Below are positions 16,362-25,257 of a stretch of DNA of 64,000 bases, one piece after another. The stretch lies in the NCBI RefSeq assembly GCF_016758175.1, contig NZ_QYAB01000001.1, positions 1,653,850 to 1,717,849 of the forward strand, written 5' to 3'. Position numbers and translations under genes: made by a program. Origin of the DNA: Leucobacter zeae. Its GTDB lineage: Bacteria; Actinomycetota; Actinomycetes; Actinomycetales; Microbacteriaceae. The notes beneath the pieces are model-generated. The model worked only from the letters and a program-made list of their open reading frames with translations. It had not been told where the DNA came from and searched no databases. Each line of letters starts with the position of its first letter. Within the stretch, counting starts at the first letter, position 1.

Positions 16362-17158
16362 ACGGCCTCGTTCCGGTCCTCCTCCGCGGGATCGGCGAAT
16401 CCTGGCGAAGTCTCGCCGGCTGGACCGCCGGACTCGCGGCCGTGGTGCTCCTCTACCTGCCGCTGTACCCCAGTATGGCGGACGACGGCCGGATGACCGA
16501 GCTGCTCGACTCGCTGCCGCAGCAACTGGTGCGCACCCTCGGATACGACCAGATCAGCACCGGCGCCGGGTACGTGCAGAGCACCTTCTTCGGGCTGATG
16601 GGCTTCCTGCTCACGACGATCGCCGCCGTCGCATGGGGGGCACGGGCGATCGCCGGACACGAGGAATCCGGACGTCTCGAGCTCGATCTGGCGCACGGCA
16701 TCGGCCGGGTCCCGTATGCGCTCGGGCAGGCCCTCACGATCCTCGTCAAGCTCGTCTGGCTCGGCGCCGTCTCCGCGACCCTGATCTGGCTCCTGAGCGG
16801 CCCGGCTGAGCTGCACCTGGACCTCGCCCGCCTCGTCGGCACCGCGTCCGCGCTCATCGGGCTCGCCGCGCTGCACGCCTCGGTCGGGCTGCTCGTCGGC
16901 GCGCTGACCGGACGGCGAACGTGGGCGCTCGGAAGCGCCGCTGCCGTCGCGGTGCTGGGCTACGCGCTGCAGGCGGTCGCCAGGCAGGCGCCGGACGTCG
17001 ACTGGCTGAGGTACGCCTCCCCGTACGCGTGGGTGTTCCACGACGCGCCGCTCGCGAACGGCGCGGATCCGTCGATGCTCGCGCTCACCTGGGGCCTGGC
17101 CGTCCTCGGAGCCGCGGCCGCCGCGGTCGTGCTGCGCTCGCGCGACCTCCGCGGGTGA
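16358..17158 (+). CDS. ABC-2 type exporter permease
   Basis: A 266-residue integral membrane protein with about six hydrophobic segments: WTAGLAAVVLLYLPLYP, FGLMGFLLTTIAAVAWG, ILVKLVWLGAVSATLIWLL, LIGLAALHASVGLLVGALTG, ALGSAAAVAVLGYALQAVA and LGAAAAAVVLRSRDL. A periplasmic DGRMTELLDSLPQQLVRTLGYDQISTGAGYV loop follows the first helix, as in ABC2_membrane_3-like permeases. It is translationally coupled to the ATPase upstream. The substrate is unknown. Confidence 0.88.
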   Translation: MNGLVPVLLRGIGESWRSLAGWTAGLAAVVLLYLPLYPSMADDGRMTELLDSLPQQLVRTLGYDQISTGAGYVQSTFFGLMGFLLTTIAAVAWGARAIAGHEESGRLELDLAHGIGRVPYALGQALTILVKLVWLGAVSATLIWLLSGPAELHLDLARLVGTASALIGLAALHASVGLLVGALTGRRTWALGSAAAVAVLGYALQAVARQAPDVDWLRYASPYAWVFHDAPLANGADPSMLALTWGLAVLGAAAAAVVLRSRDLRG

Positions 17159-17182
17159 GGCTCGGCTCAGCCTGATCCGCCG

Positions 17183-17563
17183 TCATCCTTCAGGATCGTC
17201 GTCCTCGGCGTCGTCGTCCTCCTCGAATCGATCCTCCAGCTCGGCGATCTCGGAGCGGACGGCCTCGACGACCTCGGGGTCGTCATCCCAGAGATCGCGG
17301 AAGTCGGAGTCCGGCTCGATCATCTCGGTGAGCAGGTCGATCCCGCGTTCGAGGTGCCCGTCGAGGCGCTCCAGATCGCCCGGCCACACCGTGCTCCGCC
17401 CGAGCACGGCGAGCAGGTAGCAGGCCGCGCGGATGCGGTCGTAGTCGTCGTCGTACTCGAACGCCTCGTCGATCCTCGCGTCGAGGTCGGCGCCGGCGAA
17501 CGCGGCTCCGAACCAGTCCGCCGCTCCGTCGGTGTGCCACGGTGCTGTGCCCCAAGCGCCCAT
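17183..17563 (-). CDS. DUF4259 family protein
   Basis: A 126-residue acidic protein. It starts MGAWGTAPWHTDGAADWFGAAF, the WGxxPF-DNDxAADW-like opening that defines DUF4259, and ends in a run of Asp and Glu. The chosen ATG at 17563 gives this motif at residue 1; longer in-frame readings have no family support. The function is unknown. It lies in reverse orientation between the exporter and the DUF1801 gene. Confidence 0.8.
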   Translation of the reverse strand: MGAWGTAPWHTDGAADWFGAAFAGADLDARIDEAFEYDDDYDRIRAACYLLAVLGRSTVWPGDLERLDGHLERGIDLLTEMIEPDSDFRDLWDDDPEVVEAVRSEIAELEDRFEEDDDAEDDDPEG

Positions 17564-17702
17564 TCGATCCACCCCTCCCGCCGTCCGGCCGATCCGGAGC
17601 GAGCAATCAGATCCTAACGCCGGGGCGCGCCCGCGCGCAGGTGCGTCGGGAACCGGCGATCCCGCTCTGGCGGGGCCGCAGCGCGTGCAGCAGAATGAGG
17701 GC

Positions 17703-18128
17703 ATGGCAGATGCACCGAAGACCCGGCCGACCGATGCCGACGTCGGCGCCTTCCTCGACGCGGCGACCCCCGCGAAACGGCGCGCGGACGGCCTCGCGCT
17801 CGCCGAGATCTTCCGCGAGACGACCGGCGCTGACCCCGTGCTGTGGGGGCCGAGCATGGTCGGCTACGGCAGCTACCGGTACGTCTCGCCGGCCAACCCG
17901 CGAACCCGCGGAGTATGGCCCAGAACGGGGTTCTCGCCGCGGAAGGCGAAGCTGTCTCTCTACGGACTCAAGGACCTGCCAGAGGGGGCCGCGCTGCTGC
18001 CGGAACTCGGCACGTACACGGAGGGCGCCGGATGCGTCTACGTCGCCCGACTGGAGGACATCGATCTCGGAGTGCTGCGCCGGCTCATCGCGATCGCCTG
18101 GGCGCGCGAGGACGACCCCGAGCCCTGA
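17703..18128 (+). CDS. DUF1801 domain protein
   Basis: A 141-residue soluble protein of the DUF1801 (YdhG-like) fold. It contains ATPAKRRADGLALAEIFRETTGADPVLWGPSMVGYGSYRYV and RTGFSPRKAKLSLYGLKDLPEGAALLPELGTYTEGAGCVYVARLEDIDL, the usual family blocks. The frame is open upstream, but ATG 17703 gives the family N-terminus. The biochemical role is unknown. It converges with orn. Confidence 0.85.
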   Translation: MADAPKTRPTDADVGAFLDAATPAKRRADGLALAEIFRETTGADPVLWGPSMVGYGSYRYVSPANPRTRGVWPRTGFSPRKAKLSLYGLKDLPEGAALLPELGTYTEGAGCVYVARLEDIDLGVLRRLIAIAWAREDDPEP

Positions 18129-18141
18129 TGGCTCGACCGGG

Positions 18142-18819
18142 TCAGGAGGTCGCCGGCTCCGACGCGTCCGCGCCGGACACCGGAGCCTCCGGTCCGTCGA
18201 TGAGCGCCGCGTAGCGCTCGGCGGCGACCGACGACACCCGCTGCGAGGCCTCCTTGTCGGGGCCGGGGGCGGCCACCATGACCGCATCGCGGAAGTAGGC
18301 GAGCTCCTGGATCGACTCGGCGATGTCGGCGAGGGCGCGGTGCCCGCCGCGCTTCGCCGGCGCGCCGAAGTAGGCGGCGGGGTACCAGCGCCTGCTGAGC
18401 TCCTTGATCGTGGAGACATCGATGCTGCGGTAGTGCAGCCGCTCCTCGAGCGCCGGGAGGTACTTCGCGATGAAGCGACGGTCCATCCCGATCGTGTTGC
18501 CCGCGACGAGGGGGCGCCTGCCCGGAGTCACGAGGCGCTTCAGATAGGCCAGCACCTGCTGCTCGGCCTCCTCGAGCGTCGCGCCCGAGGCGATGCGGGG
18601 GAGCAGGCCCGAGGTCTCGTGCATGCCGCGCACGAAGTCGTTCATCTGGGCGAGCGCCTCGGTGCCCGGGTTGATGACGATCTCGAAGCCGGGGTCGAGC
18701 GGTCGCAGATCGAAGTCCGTCACGATGACGGCGATCTCGCACAGCCCGTCGCGGTCGACATCGAGTCCCGTCATCTCGCAGTCGATCCAGACGATCTGCT
18801 CTGCGGGGGTGTTCGACAT
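18142..18819 (-). CDS. orn: Oligoribonuclease
   Basis: A 3'-5' exonuclease that degrades 2-5 nt RNAs, including pGpG, to mononucleotides. The 225 residues hold the DEDDh exonuclease set: VWIDCEMTGLD (first D and E), GNTIGMDRRFIAKYLPAL (second D), and HRALADIAESIQELAYFR (H and last D). The C-terminal 40 residues (from AAPGPDKEASQR on) extend beyond the E. coli length and are low-complexity, as in other Microbacteriaceae. Orn is the usual enzyme of this class in actinobacteria. Confidence 0.96.
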   Translation of the reverse strand: MSNTPAEQIVWIDCEMTGLDVDRDGLCEIAVIVTDFDLRPLDPGFEIVINPGTEALAQMNDFVRGMHETSGLLPRIASGATLEEAEQQVLAYLKRLVTPGRRPLVAGNTIGMDRRFIAKYLPALEERLHYRSIDVSTIKELSRRWYPAAYFGAPAKRGGHRALADIAESIQELAYFRDAVMVAAPGPDKEASQRVSSVAAERYAALIDGPEAPVSGADASEPATS

Positions 18820-18959
18820 GCGTGGCTCCTCGGCGTGGTCGGGTGCGGGCGTGCGCCGACGTCGTTCGCGGAGGCCCGCGGCGCGGCTCGGACCAGTCTA
18901 GTGCGGTGCGGAGTGGCAGCCGGGGCGCGACCGCGAACCGCAGGGTTACACTGGAGTTC

Positions 18960-19523
18960 ATGGCCGTTCTTCCCATCGTCGTCTCAGGCGAACCCGTGCT
19001 CCACCGTCCCGCAGCGCCCGTCACCGAGTTCGACGCCGACCTGCGCCGCCTCGTCGACGACATGTTCGAGACGACCGTCGCCGCTCCCGGCGTCGGTCTC
19101 GCCGGACCGCAGGTCGGCGTGGGCAAGCGGATCTTCGTGTGGATGTACGACGATCAGGACGAGGCGCCCGCACACGGCGTCGCGATCAATCCCGAGCTCT
19201 GGATCGCTCCGCTCGAGCCGGGCCTTCCGGGCGAGGACGAGATCGAGGGGTGCCTCTCGTTCCCCGGCGAGCGCTTCGCGCTGCGCCGCTCATCGCGGGC
19301 GCTGCTGCGCGCGCAGGACGTCGACGGCGCCCCGTTCGAGGTACAGGCGAGCGGCTGGTTCGCGCGTATCCTGCAGCATGAGTACGACCACTTGAACGGC
19401 CTGCTGTACGTCGACCGGCTGGTCCATCCCGAGGCGAAGGGCGCGCAGAAGGCGCTGCGCAAGAACGGCTGGGGCAAGCCCGGGCTGAGCTGGATGCCCG
19501 GCGTCGACGACCTCGAGGGCTGA
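18960..19523 (+). CDS. def: Peptide deformylase
   Basis: Removes the formyl group from nascent N-terminal methionine. The 187-residue enzyme carries motif 1 as GVGLAGPQVG (GxGLAAxQ in most), motif 2 EGCLSFPGE with the metal Cys, and motif 3 QHEYDHLNG with both metal His residues and the catalytic Glu. ATG 18960 lies 7 bases after TACACT (18947-18952), so the transcript is likely leaderless, although GGAG also precedes the start. The A-to-G change in motif 1 is within the range seen in actinobacterial paralogues. Confidence 0.95.
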   Translation: MAVLPIVVSGEPVLHRPAAPVTEFDADLRRLVDDMFETTVAAPGVGLAGPQVGVGKRIFVWMYDDQDEAPAHGVAINPELWIAPLEPGLPGEDEIEGCLSFPGERFALRRSSRALLRAQDVDGAPFEVQASGWFARILQHEYDHLNGLLYVDRLVHPEAKGAQKALRKNGWGKPGLSWMPGVDDLEG

Positions 19524-19542
19524 ACGCCTCCGGTCCGTCCCG

Positions 19543-20760
19543 TCAGGATCCGCCGTCGCGGGTCCTCCCGATGCGCCCGCGCGAATCGGGCACCGCGGCC
19601 CAGGCGATGCCCGATGCCGCGAGCAGCAGCGCGCTGATGCCGAACGCCCATCCGAAGCCGGCGAGATCGACGACCGCTCCGGCGACCAGGGGGCCCAGCA
19701 CGCCCCCGAGGTCGCTCGTCATCGAGTAGGTCGCGACGACGTTGCCGCCGCGACGCCCCGAGAGCACGTCGGCCAGGACCGCCTGCTGGCCCGGGTTCAC
19801 GAGCGCCGACCCCGCGCCCGCGAGCAGCATGACGACCATCGCGGCCCAGAGGGTCGGCGAGTGGGGGAGCGCGGCGTAGGTGGCGGCGAGGACCGCCATG
19901 CCGGTGATGAGGAGCGGTCTGCGACCCACGGTGTCGTTCCATCTGCCGGAGGGGAAGATGAGGATCGCGTTGCCCGCGGCGTAGGCCGCCAGGACCCACG
20001 CGGCGGTCGCCGCGTCGCCGCCGAACACGACCGCGACGAAGATGGGGATCACGGAGACCCGCACGCCGAACGAGGTCCAGCCGAATGCGAAGACGGAGAG
20101 CAGCAGCGACCGGTACTGGGGGACGCCGAGCGCCGCTCCCAGCGACATCGCCGTGGCCGCGGCGGGGTCGCCGGGGGTGCGGCGCGCCGCCGCGGCGGAT
20201 CCGCGGAGGGCCACGGCGACGACCGACGCCGCCGCGACGAGCGTTCCGAAGTAGAAGACGAAGGGGGCCCGGATCCCGAACCCCGCCACGATGCCGCCGA
20301 ACACGGGACCGAGCAGGCCGCCGAGCAGGAATCCCGCGGCGTTGAGACTCGCCACCCTCCCGCGCGCGAGCTCGGGGCTGACCTTGATGAGCAGGGCGGT
20401 CGCGGCGACCGTGAACATCGTCGAGCCGATGCCGCCGACGCCGCGCAGCACCACGAACTGGGTGTAGTCCGCGGCGAGGGCCGATGCGCCGGTCGAGGCG
20501 GCGACGATGAGGATGCCCCAGATGTAGGTGCGGCGCTCGCCCCAGCGGCCGACGATCCAGCCGGCCAGAGGCGCCGAGAGCAGCCGCATGAGCGCGAAGG
20601 CGCTCACGATGGCGGACGCGGCGAAGCTCGAAACGCCGAACTCCAGCGCGAACTGCGGGATCGCCGGGGCGACCACGCCGTAGCCGAGCGCGACGGTGAA
20701 GCCGCCGGCCACGAGTGCCCAGACCTCGAACGGAAGCCGGGGTCTCTGGGAGTCGTGCAC
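19543..20760 (-). CDS. MFS transporter
   Basis: A major facilitator superfamily transporter of 405 residues and about 12 hydrophobic spans. The loop 2-3 signature reads AGWIVGRWGERRTYIWG, matching GxxxDRxGRR-type sequence, and its second-half counterpart is GRWNDTVGRRPLLI. The region GSALVNPGQQAVLADVL resembles drug efflux members of the DHA1/SetA type. Substrate not predictable. Transcribed divergently from aceA. Confidence 0.9.
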   Translation of the reverse strand: MHDSQRPRLPFEVWALVAGGFTVALGYGVVAPAIPQFALEFGVSSFAASAIVSAFALMRLLSAPLAGWIVGRWGERRTYIWGILIVAASTGASALAADYTQFVVLRGVGGIGSTMFTVAATALLIKVSPELARGRVASLNAAGFLLGGLLGPVFGGIVAGFGIRAPFVFYFGTLVAAASVVAVALRGSAAAARRTPGDPAAATAMSLGAALGVPQYRSLLLSVFAFGWTSFGVRVSVIPIFVAVVFGGDAATAAWVLAAYAAGNAILIFPSGRWNDTVGRRPLLITGMAVLAATYAALPHSPTLWAAMVVMLLAGAGSALVNPGQQAVLADVLSGRRGGNVVATYSMTSDLGGVLGPLVAGAVVDLAGFGWAFGISALLLAASGIAWAAVPDSRGRIGRTRDGGS

Positions 20761-20936
20761 CTCACGATCCTACCGGCGGTGCGCGCGTCGGCGGATCCTC
20801 GACCTCGGGGTCGGTTCCGCACGGAATCTTCTCAGAAGGAGAAATTCGGCGAATCTTCACCCCGAGAATCGCACGCTCGGGCGCTCCGGGTCCGTCAGAG
20901 TGGAAAACACACACCGCATCACACGAAGGAGTCATC

Positions 20937-22529
20937 ATGACGGCGTTCCAGAACGACATCGAGGCAGTGCAGGGCCTCAAGGACCAGAACGGCACCGGCT
21001 GGGATGCGATCAACCCCGAGTACGTCGCACGGATGCGCGCGCAGAACCGCTTCCGCACCGGGCTCGAGATCGCCCAGTACACCGCGGACATCATGCGCCG
21101 CGACATGGCCGAGTACGACGGCGACGCGTCGGTCTACACGCAGTCGCTCGGTGTCTGGCACGGCTTCATCGGGCAGCAGAAGCTGATCTCGATCAAGAAG
21201 CACCTGAAGACCACGAACAAGCGCTACCTCTACCTCTCGGGGTGGATGGTCGCCGCGCTCCGCTCCGAGTTCGGCCCGCTGCCCGACCAGTCGATGCACG
21301 AGAAGACCTCGGTCCCCGCGCTCATCGAAGAGCTCTACACCTTCCTCCGCCAGGCAGACGCCCGCGAGCTCGACCTGCTCTTCAGCCAGCTCGACGACGC
21401 CCGCGTCGCAGGCGACGAGACCGCGGTCGAGTTCCTGCAGTCGCAGATCGACACCTACGAGACGCACGTCGTGCCCATCATCGCCGACATCGACGCCGGT
21501 TTCGGCAACCCCGAGGCGACGTACCTGCTCGCGAAGAAGATGATCGAGGCGGGCGCCTGCGCGATCCAGATCGAGAACCAGGTCTCCGACGAGAAGCAGT
21601 GCGGTCACCAGGACGGCAAGGTCACCGTCCCCCACGAGGACTTCATCGCGAAGATCAACGCGGTGCGCTACGCCTTCCTCGAGCTCGGCATCGACAACGG
21701 CGTGATCGTCGCCCGCACCGACTCGCTGGGCGCCGGCCTCACCCAGAAGCTCGCCGTCAGTACGACTCCCGGCGACCTGGGCGATCAGTACAACTCGTTC
21801 CTCGACGTCGAGGAGGTCTCCGAGGACGCACTCGGCAACGGCGACGTCGTCATCAAGCGCGACGGCAAGCTGCTGCGCCCCAAGCGCCTCGCCTCGAACC
21901 TCTACCAGTTCCGCCCGGGCACCGGAGAGGACCGCGTGGTGCTCGACTGCATCACGTCGTTGCAGAACGGCGCCGACCTGCTCTGGATCGAGACCGAGAA
22001 GCCGCACGTCGAGCAGATCGCGGCGATGGTCGACCGCATCCGCGAGGTGGTTCCCAACGCCAAGCTCGTCTACAACAACAGCCCGTCGTTCAACTGGACG
22101 CTCAACTTCCGCCAGCAGGCGTTCGACCAGCTCGTGGCGGAGGGCAAGGACGTCTCGGCGTACGACCGTGACAAGCTGATGAGCGTCGACTACGACGGCA
22201 CGGAGCTCGCCCAGCTCGCCGATGAGAAGATCCGCACCTTCCAGCGCGACGGATCGGCTCGCGCCGGGATCTTCCACCACCTCATCACCCTGCCGACGTA
22301 CCACACCGCGGCGCTGTCGACCGACAACCTGGCGAAGGGCTACTTCGGCGACGAGGGGATGCTCACCTACGTCCGCGACGTGCAGCGCCAGGAGATCCGT
22401 CAGGGTATCGCGACGGTCAAGCACCAGAACATGGCCGGCAGCGACATCGGCGACAACCACAAGGAGTACTTCGCCGGTGACGCCGCGCTCAAGGCCGGCG
22501 GCAAGGACAACACGATGAACCAGTTCTGA
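20937..22529 (+). CDS. aceA: Isocitrate lyase, long form
   Basis: Cleaves isocitrate to glyoxylate and succinate, the first step of the glyoxylate shunt. The 530-residue product belongs to the longer isocitrate lyase group (Pseudomonas-type) rather than the E. coli type of about 430. The catalytic loop reads SDEKQCGHQDGKVTVP, where KQCGH replaces KKCGH. Other conserved segments are PIIADIDAGFGNPEATY, NAVRYAFLELGIDNGVIVARTDSLGA and NSPSFNW. Start ATG 20937 follows GAAGGAG at 20924-20930. Malate synthase is not in this window. Two GAATCTTC repeats (20824 and 20851) upstream may bind a regulator. Confidence 0.96.
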   Translation: MTAFQNDIEAVQGLKDQNGTGWDAINPEYVARMRAQNRFRTGLEIAQYTADIMRRDMAEYDGDASVYTQSLGVWHGFIGQQKLISIKKHLKTTNKRYLYLSGWMVAALRSEFGPLPDQSMHEKTSVPALIEELYTFLRQADARELDLLFSQLDDARVAGDETAVEFLQSQIDTYETHVVPIIADIDAGFGNPEATYLLAKKMIEAGACAIQIENQVSDEKQCGHQDGKVTVPHEDFIAKINAVRYAFLELGIDNGVIVARTDSLGAGLTQKLAVSTTPGDLGDQYNSFLDVEEVSEDALGNGDVVIKRDGKLLRPKRLASNLYQFRPGTGEDRVVLDCITSLQNGADLLWIETEKPHVEQIAAMVDRIREVVPNAKLVYNNSPSFNWTLNFRQQAFDQLVAEGKDVSAYDRDKLMSVDYDGTELAQLADEKIRTFQRDGSARAGIFHHLITLPTYHTAALSTDNLAKGYFGDEGMLTYVRDVQRQEIRQGIATVKHQNMAGSDIGDNHKEYFAGDAALKAGGKDNTMNQF

Positions 22530-22546
22530 TCGATCCGACGCCGATC

Positions 22547-22584
22547 GACGAACGGGCCCCGGCTTCGGCCGGGGCCCGTTCGTC
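22547..22584. terminator. Bidirectional terminator with TTCG tetraloop
   Basis: Perfect 17-base arms at 22547-22563 and 22568-22584 closed by TTCG. It lies between convergent aceA and the LysR gene, and the right arm overlaps the LysR stop codon. Confidence 0.9.
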
Positions 22585-23455
22585 ATGCGTCCTGTTCCAG
22601 CAGCTCGAGGAATGCCTGCGCGGCGGGGCTCGGATTGAAGGCGCTCCACGCGAGGTGCTCGGCGCGCGCCGGGCCTCCGACGACACGGACCGTGCGCAGT
22701 GCGGGATCGTCGGGGACGATCGCCGCTGAGAGGAACGCGATCGCGAGGTTCTGCCTGATCAATCCCAGTATCAGGTCGGTGCTTATCGCCTCGAACATCA
22801 CCTCGCGCGGGATCCCCGCCGCTGCGAAGGCGAGGTCCGACTGAGTGCGGCCGGGGGTGCCCTCAGGGAAATCCGCGAACGTGTCGTCGGCGAGGTCGGC
22901 GATCGCGATGCGGCGGCGGTGCGCGAGCGGGTGCTCCGATCCGAGCACGGCGACCAGGCGCTCCCTCGAGAGCTCCCGGCTCGCGACCCGCTGGGGTGCG
23001 ACGCCGTCGGGGAGCCCGAGCACCGCGACGTCCATGGTGCCGGAGACGATCGCCGACATGAACTCGTCGCTGCTGCCGCCGCGGAGCCTGATCCGCACCT
23101 CGGGGTGCGCGGAGCGGAACGCGCGGAGGGTCGCGGGGAGGTCGACTGCCGCCGTCGTCGGGATGACGCCGATCGTCAGGTCGCCGATGACGCGCCCGCT
23201 CGCGGCCGCCGCGACGATCGCGGCGCGCTCCGCCGCCTCGACGCTCGCCCGGGCCTCGGCGAGGAACGCCGTCCCCGCAGCGGTGAGTTCGACGCGGCGG
23301 CTGGTGCGCGCGAAGAGCGGGGCGCCGAGTTCGCGCTCGAGCGACTTGACCTGGTGGCTCAGTGCGGATTGCACGACGAAGCAGCGCTCGGCGGCTCGGG
23401 TGAAGCTCTGCTCTTCGGCGATCGCGATGACGTAGCGCATCTGCTGCAGTTCCAT
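22583..23455 (-). CDS. LysR family transcriptional regulator
   Basis: A 290-residue LysR regulator. The N-terminal winged HTH runs MELQQMRYVIAIAEEQSFTRAAERCFVVQSALSHQVKSLERELGAPLFAR, followed by the linker helix and a two-lobe effector domain (LTIGVIPTTAAVDLPATLRAF to about residue 285). Start ATG 23455 was chosen because MELQQM matches the family start; an upstream in-frame ATG adds 13 poorly conserved residues. It is divergent from an EamA exporter gene 78 bases away, which is the likely target. Confidence 0.93.
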   Translation of the reverse strand: MELQQMRYVIAIAEEQSFTRAAERCFVVQSALSHQVKSLERELGAPLFARTSRRVELTAAGTAFLAEARASVEAAERAAIVAAAASGRVIGDLTIGVIPTTAAVDLPATLRAFRSAHPEVRIRLRGGSSDEFMSAIVSGTMDVAVLGLPDGVAPQRVASRELSRERLVAVLGSEHPLAHRRRIAIADLADDTFADFPEGTPGRTQSDLAFAAAGIPREVMFEAISTDLILGLIRQNLAIAFLSAAIVPDDPALRTVRVVGGPARAEHLAWSAFNPSPAAQAFLELLEQDA

Positions 23456-23480
23456 ACGTCCATGATCGCAGTTCATCGGT

Positions 23481-23508
23481 GCCATGCGTAGCATGACCTG
23501 GACTCATG
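23481..23508. promoter_or_regulatory. Candidate LysR binding region
   Basis: The LysR-EamA intergenic region holds CATGA-N7-TCATG (23492-23508) and ATGC-GTA-GCAT overlapping it on the left. The short dyads at the divergent promoters fit LysR sites (T-N11-A type), but no exact consensus is available. Confidence 0.4.
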
Positions 23509-23533
23509 TCCGTCCGAGGCGCACGATGGACGC

Positions 23534-24496
23534 ATGACCGACACCATCACCGCCCGTCCTCCCGCTCCGGCACCCGGGGCACCGGGTTCCGCATCCGCGC
23601 CCTCGGGCTCGCGCGCGGGCTGGACCGCCCTCGCAGCGCTGGCGCCGATGTCCTGGGGTACGACCTACCTCGTCACGACGCAGCTGCTGCCCGACGGGCA
23701 TCCGCTGTTCGCGGCCCTGATGCGTTCGCTCCCCGCAGGGTTGCTCGCCGTCCTCATCGCGCGCCGGCTGCCGCGCGGCGCGTGGTGGTGGAAGAGCCTG
23801 GTGCTCGGCACGCTGAACATGGGCGTCTTCTTCCCGCTGCTCTTCGTGTCGGCGCAGCGGCTCCCGGGCGGCGTCGCCGCCACGCTGGGTGCCGTGCAGC
23901 CGATCGTGGTCGCGTTCCTGGCGGTGGCGCTCCTGCGCGAGCGGCTCTCCGTCTGGCGGGTGGCCTGGGGAGCGATCGGCGTCGTCGGCGTCGGAATGGT
24001 CGTGCTGGGTCCCGAGGCGGCGCTCGATCCGCTCGGACTGCTCGCGGGCCTCGCCGGAGCCGCATCGATGGGGGCGGGCGTCGTGCTCACGAAGCGGTGG
24101 GGCCGGCCGCCCGGCGTCTCGGCGGTGGGGCTCGCCGGGTGGCAGCTCACGGCGGCCGGTCTCGTGCTGCTCGCGCCGGCGCTCGCGATCGACGGCATCC
24201 CGACGGGCATCGACGGCGCGGCCGTCGCGGGCTACGCCTGGCTCGGAATCGTCGGAGCGCTGCTCACCTATTCGATCTGGTTCGCCGGGATCGCTCGGCT
24301 CCCGGTCACCGCGACGGCGCTGCTGGGCCTGCTGTCGCCGCTCGTCGCCGCGATCCTCGGCGCACTCGTGGCCGGGGAATCGCTGAGCGCGGTGCAGCTC
24401 GGCGGGTTCGGGGTCTCGCTCGCGGCGATGCTGGCCGGGCAGCTGACGCCTCGTGCGCGGGCTCGGCGACGGAGCGCCGCGGAGCCCGGCCGATGA
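23534..24496 (+). CDS. EamA/DMT family transporter
   Basis: A 10-TMS drug/metabolite transporter of 320 residues made of two EamA repeats (about 30-160 and 175-305). The first repeat begins WTALAALAPMSWGTTYLVTTQLLPDG and the second LLAGLAGAASMGAGVVLTKRWG. The segment GGVAATLGAVQPIVVAFLAVALLRERLS is a standard EamA signature. It is divergent from a LysR gene, a common pairing for amino-acid or metabolite exporters. Codes right up to tRNA-Arg on the opposite strand. Confidence 0.9.
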   Translation: MTDTITARPPAPAPGAPGSASAPSGSRAGWTALAALAPMSWGTTYLVTTQLLPDGHPLFAALMRSLPAGLLAVLIARRLPRGAWWWKSLVLGTLNMGVFFPLLFVSAQRLPGGVAATLGAVQPIVVAFLAVALLRERLSVWRVAWGAIGVVGVGMVVLGPEAALDPLGLLAGLAGAASMGAGVVLTKRWGRPPGVSAVGLAGWQLTAAGLVLLAPALAIDGIPTGIDGAAVAGYAWLGIVGALLTYSIWFAGIARLPVTATALLGLLSPLVAAILGALVAGESLSAVQLGGFGVSLAAMLAGQLTPRARARRRSAAEPGR

Positions 24497-24500
24497 TCGG

Positions 24501-24573
24501 TGCCCCCTGCTGGATTCGAACCAGCGACCGACAGATTAGAAGGCTGTTGCTCTATCCACTGAGCTAAGGAGGC
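24501..24573 (-). tRNA. tRNA-Arg (TCT)
   Basis: Reverse-strand cloverleaf: acceptor GCCTCCT with AGGGGGC, D-arm AGCTCAGTGGATAGAGC, anticodon loop CTTCTAA with anticodon UCU, T-arm CTGGTTCGAATCCAG, discriminator A. CCA is not encoded. Confidence 0.97.
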
Positions 24574-24604
24574 GACCCGTCCAGCGTACTATGCGCCGCG
24601 CAGA

Positions 24605-24639
24605 TCGACGGCCCCCGGCGGTGCGCCGGGGGCCGTCGA
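24605..24639 (-). terminator. Terminator after GlsB/YeaQ-family gene
   Basis: Perfect 16-base arms (24605-24620, 24624-24639) with a 3-base loop, 19 bases past the stop of the small membrane protein gene. Confidence 0.85.
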
Positions 24640-24658
24640 CCTCTCGTCGGCCGCGCTC

Positions 24659-24931
24659 CTACGAGTCGGCGCGGCTGCCGCGTCCGACGATGAAGCCCCA
24701 GATCAGCAGCACGACCAGCGACCCGCCGATCGCCAGGAGCCACGATTCGAGCGACCAGAAGCCCGACAGGTCGGCGCCGAAGATGATCCCGCCCAGCCAC
24801 CCGCCGAGCATCGCCCCGATGACCCCGAGCAGCAGGGTCGCGATCCAACCGCCGCCCTGCCTTCCCGGGAGGATCGCCTTCGCGATGGCGCCGGCGATGA
24901 GGCCGAGGATGAGGAATGCGAGAAAGCCCAT
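24659..24931 (-). CDS. GlsB/YeaQ/YmgE family stress-response membrane protein
   Basis: A 90-residue small membrane protein with three hydrophobic glycine-rich helices: MGFLAFLILGLIAGAIAKAILPG, WIATLLLGVIGAMLGGWLGGIIFG and WLLAIGGSLVVLLIWGFIVG. This is the transglycosylase-associated/GlsB family, linked in other bacteria to general stress and envelope robustness. The molecular role is not known. A terminator lies just downstream. Confidence 0.9.
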   Translation of the reverse strand: MGFLAFLILGLIAGAIAKAILPGRQGGGWIATLLLGVIGAMLGGWLGGIIFGADLSGFWSLESWLLAIGGSLVVLLIWGFIVGRGSRADS

Positions 24932-25031
24932 GGCTTCGTCTCCTTTCTCCGAGGCGGTGCGCGCTCGGGGTCGGTGCGGATCACCGGATCGACTCCGACG
25001 CTATGCCCGACGGGCCGCCGCGGCACGGGGG

Positions 25032-25060
25032 TCGACAAACCCCGACCCAGGGCCTAGTGT
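25032..25060 (+). promoter_or_regulatory. Promoter in the 326-bp gap 24932-25257
   Basis: TCGACA (25032-25037), 17-base spacer, TAGTGT (25055-25060). It is the only clear element in the gap between two divergent genes. Transcription from here would leave a leader of about 190 bases before the small Cys-rich protein gene at 25258. No convincing ORF or strong fold was seen in that leader. Confidence 0.6.
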
Positions 25061-25257
25061 TCCCCGCGCACCGTGCGGTCCGCGTATCGCGGCGCACTAT
25101 CAGGGCGGCCGCCGGACCACCACCCCCTGTGCGGAATCCGCGGGCGGGACGATGCTGGAACTCGACGCTCGGATCGGACGGCGCCGCGGCTCCGAGGACC
25201 GCCTCGAGGCCGACGGAGACACCGGGCCCGGACCCCGGGCGGGATCGGAGCAGCAAC

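Noticed and set aside
20919-22649. Reverse-strand ORF of about 576 codons
   Set aside because: Antisense to isocitrate lyase, with repeated Val/Leu/Glu composition typical of a GC-rich shadow frame.
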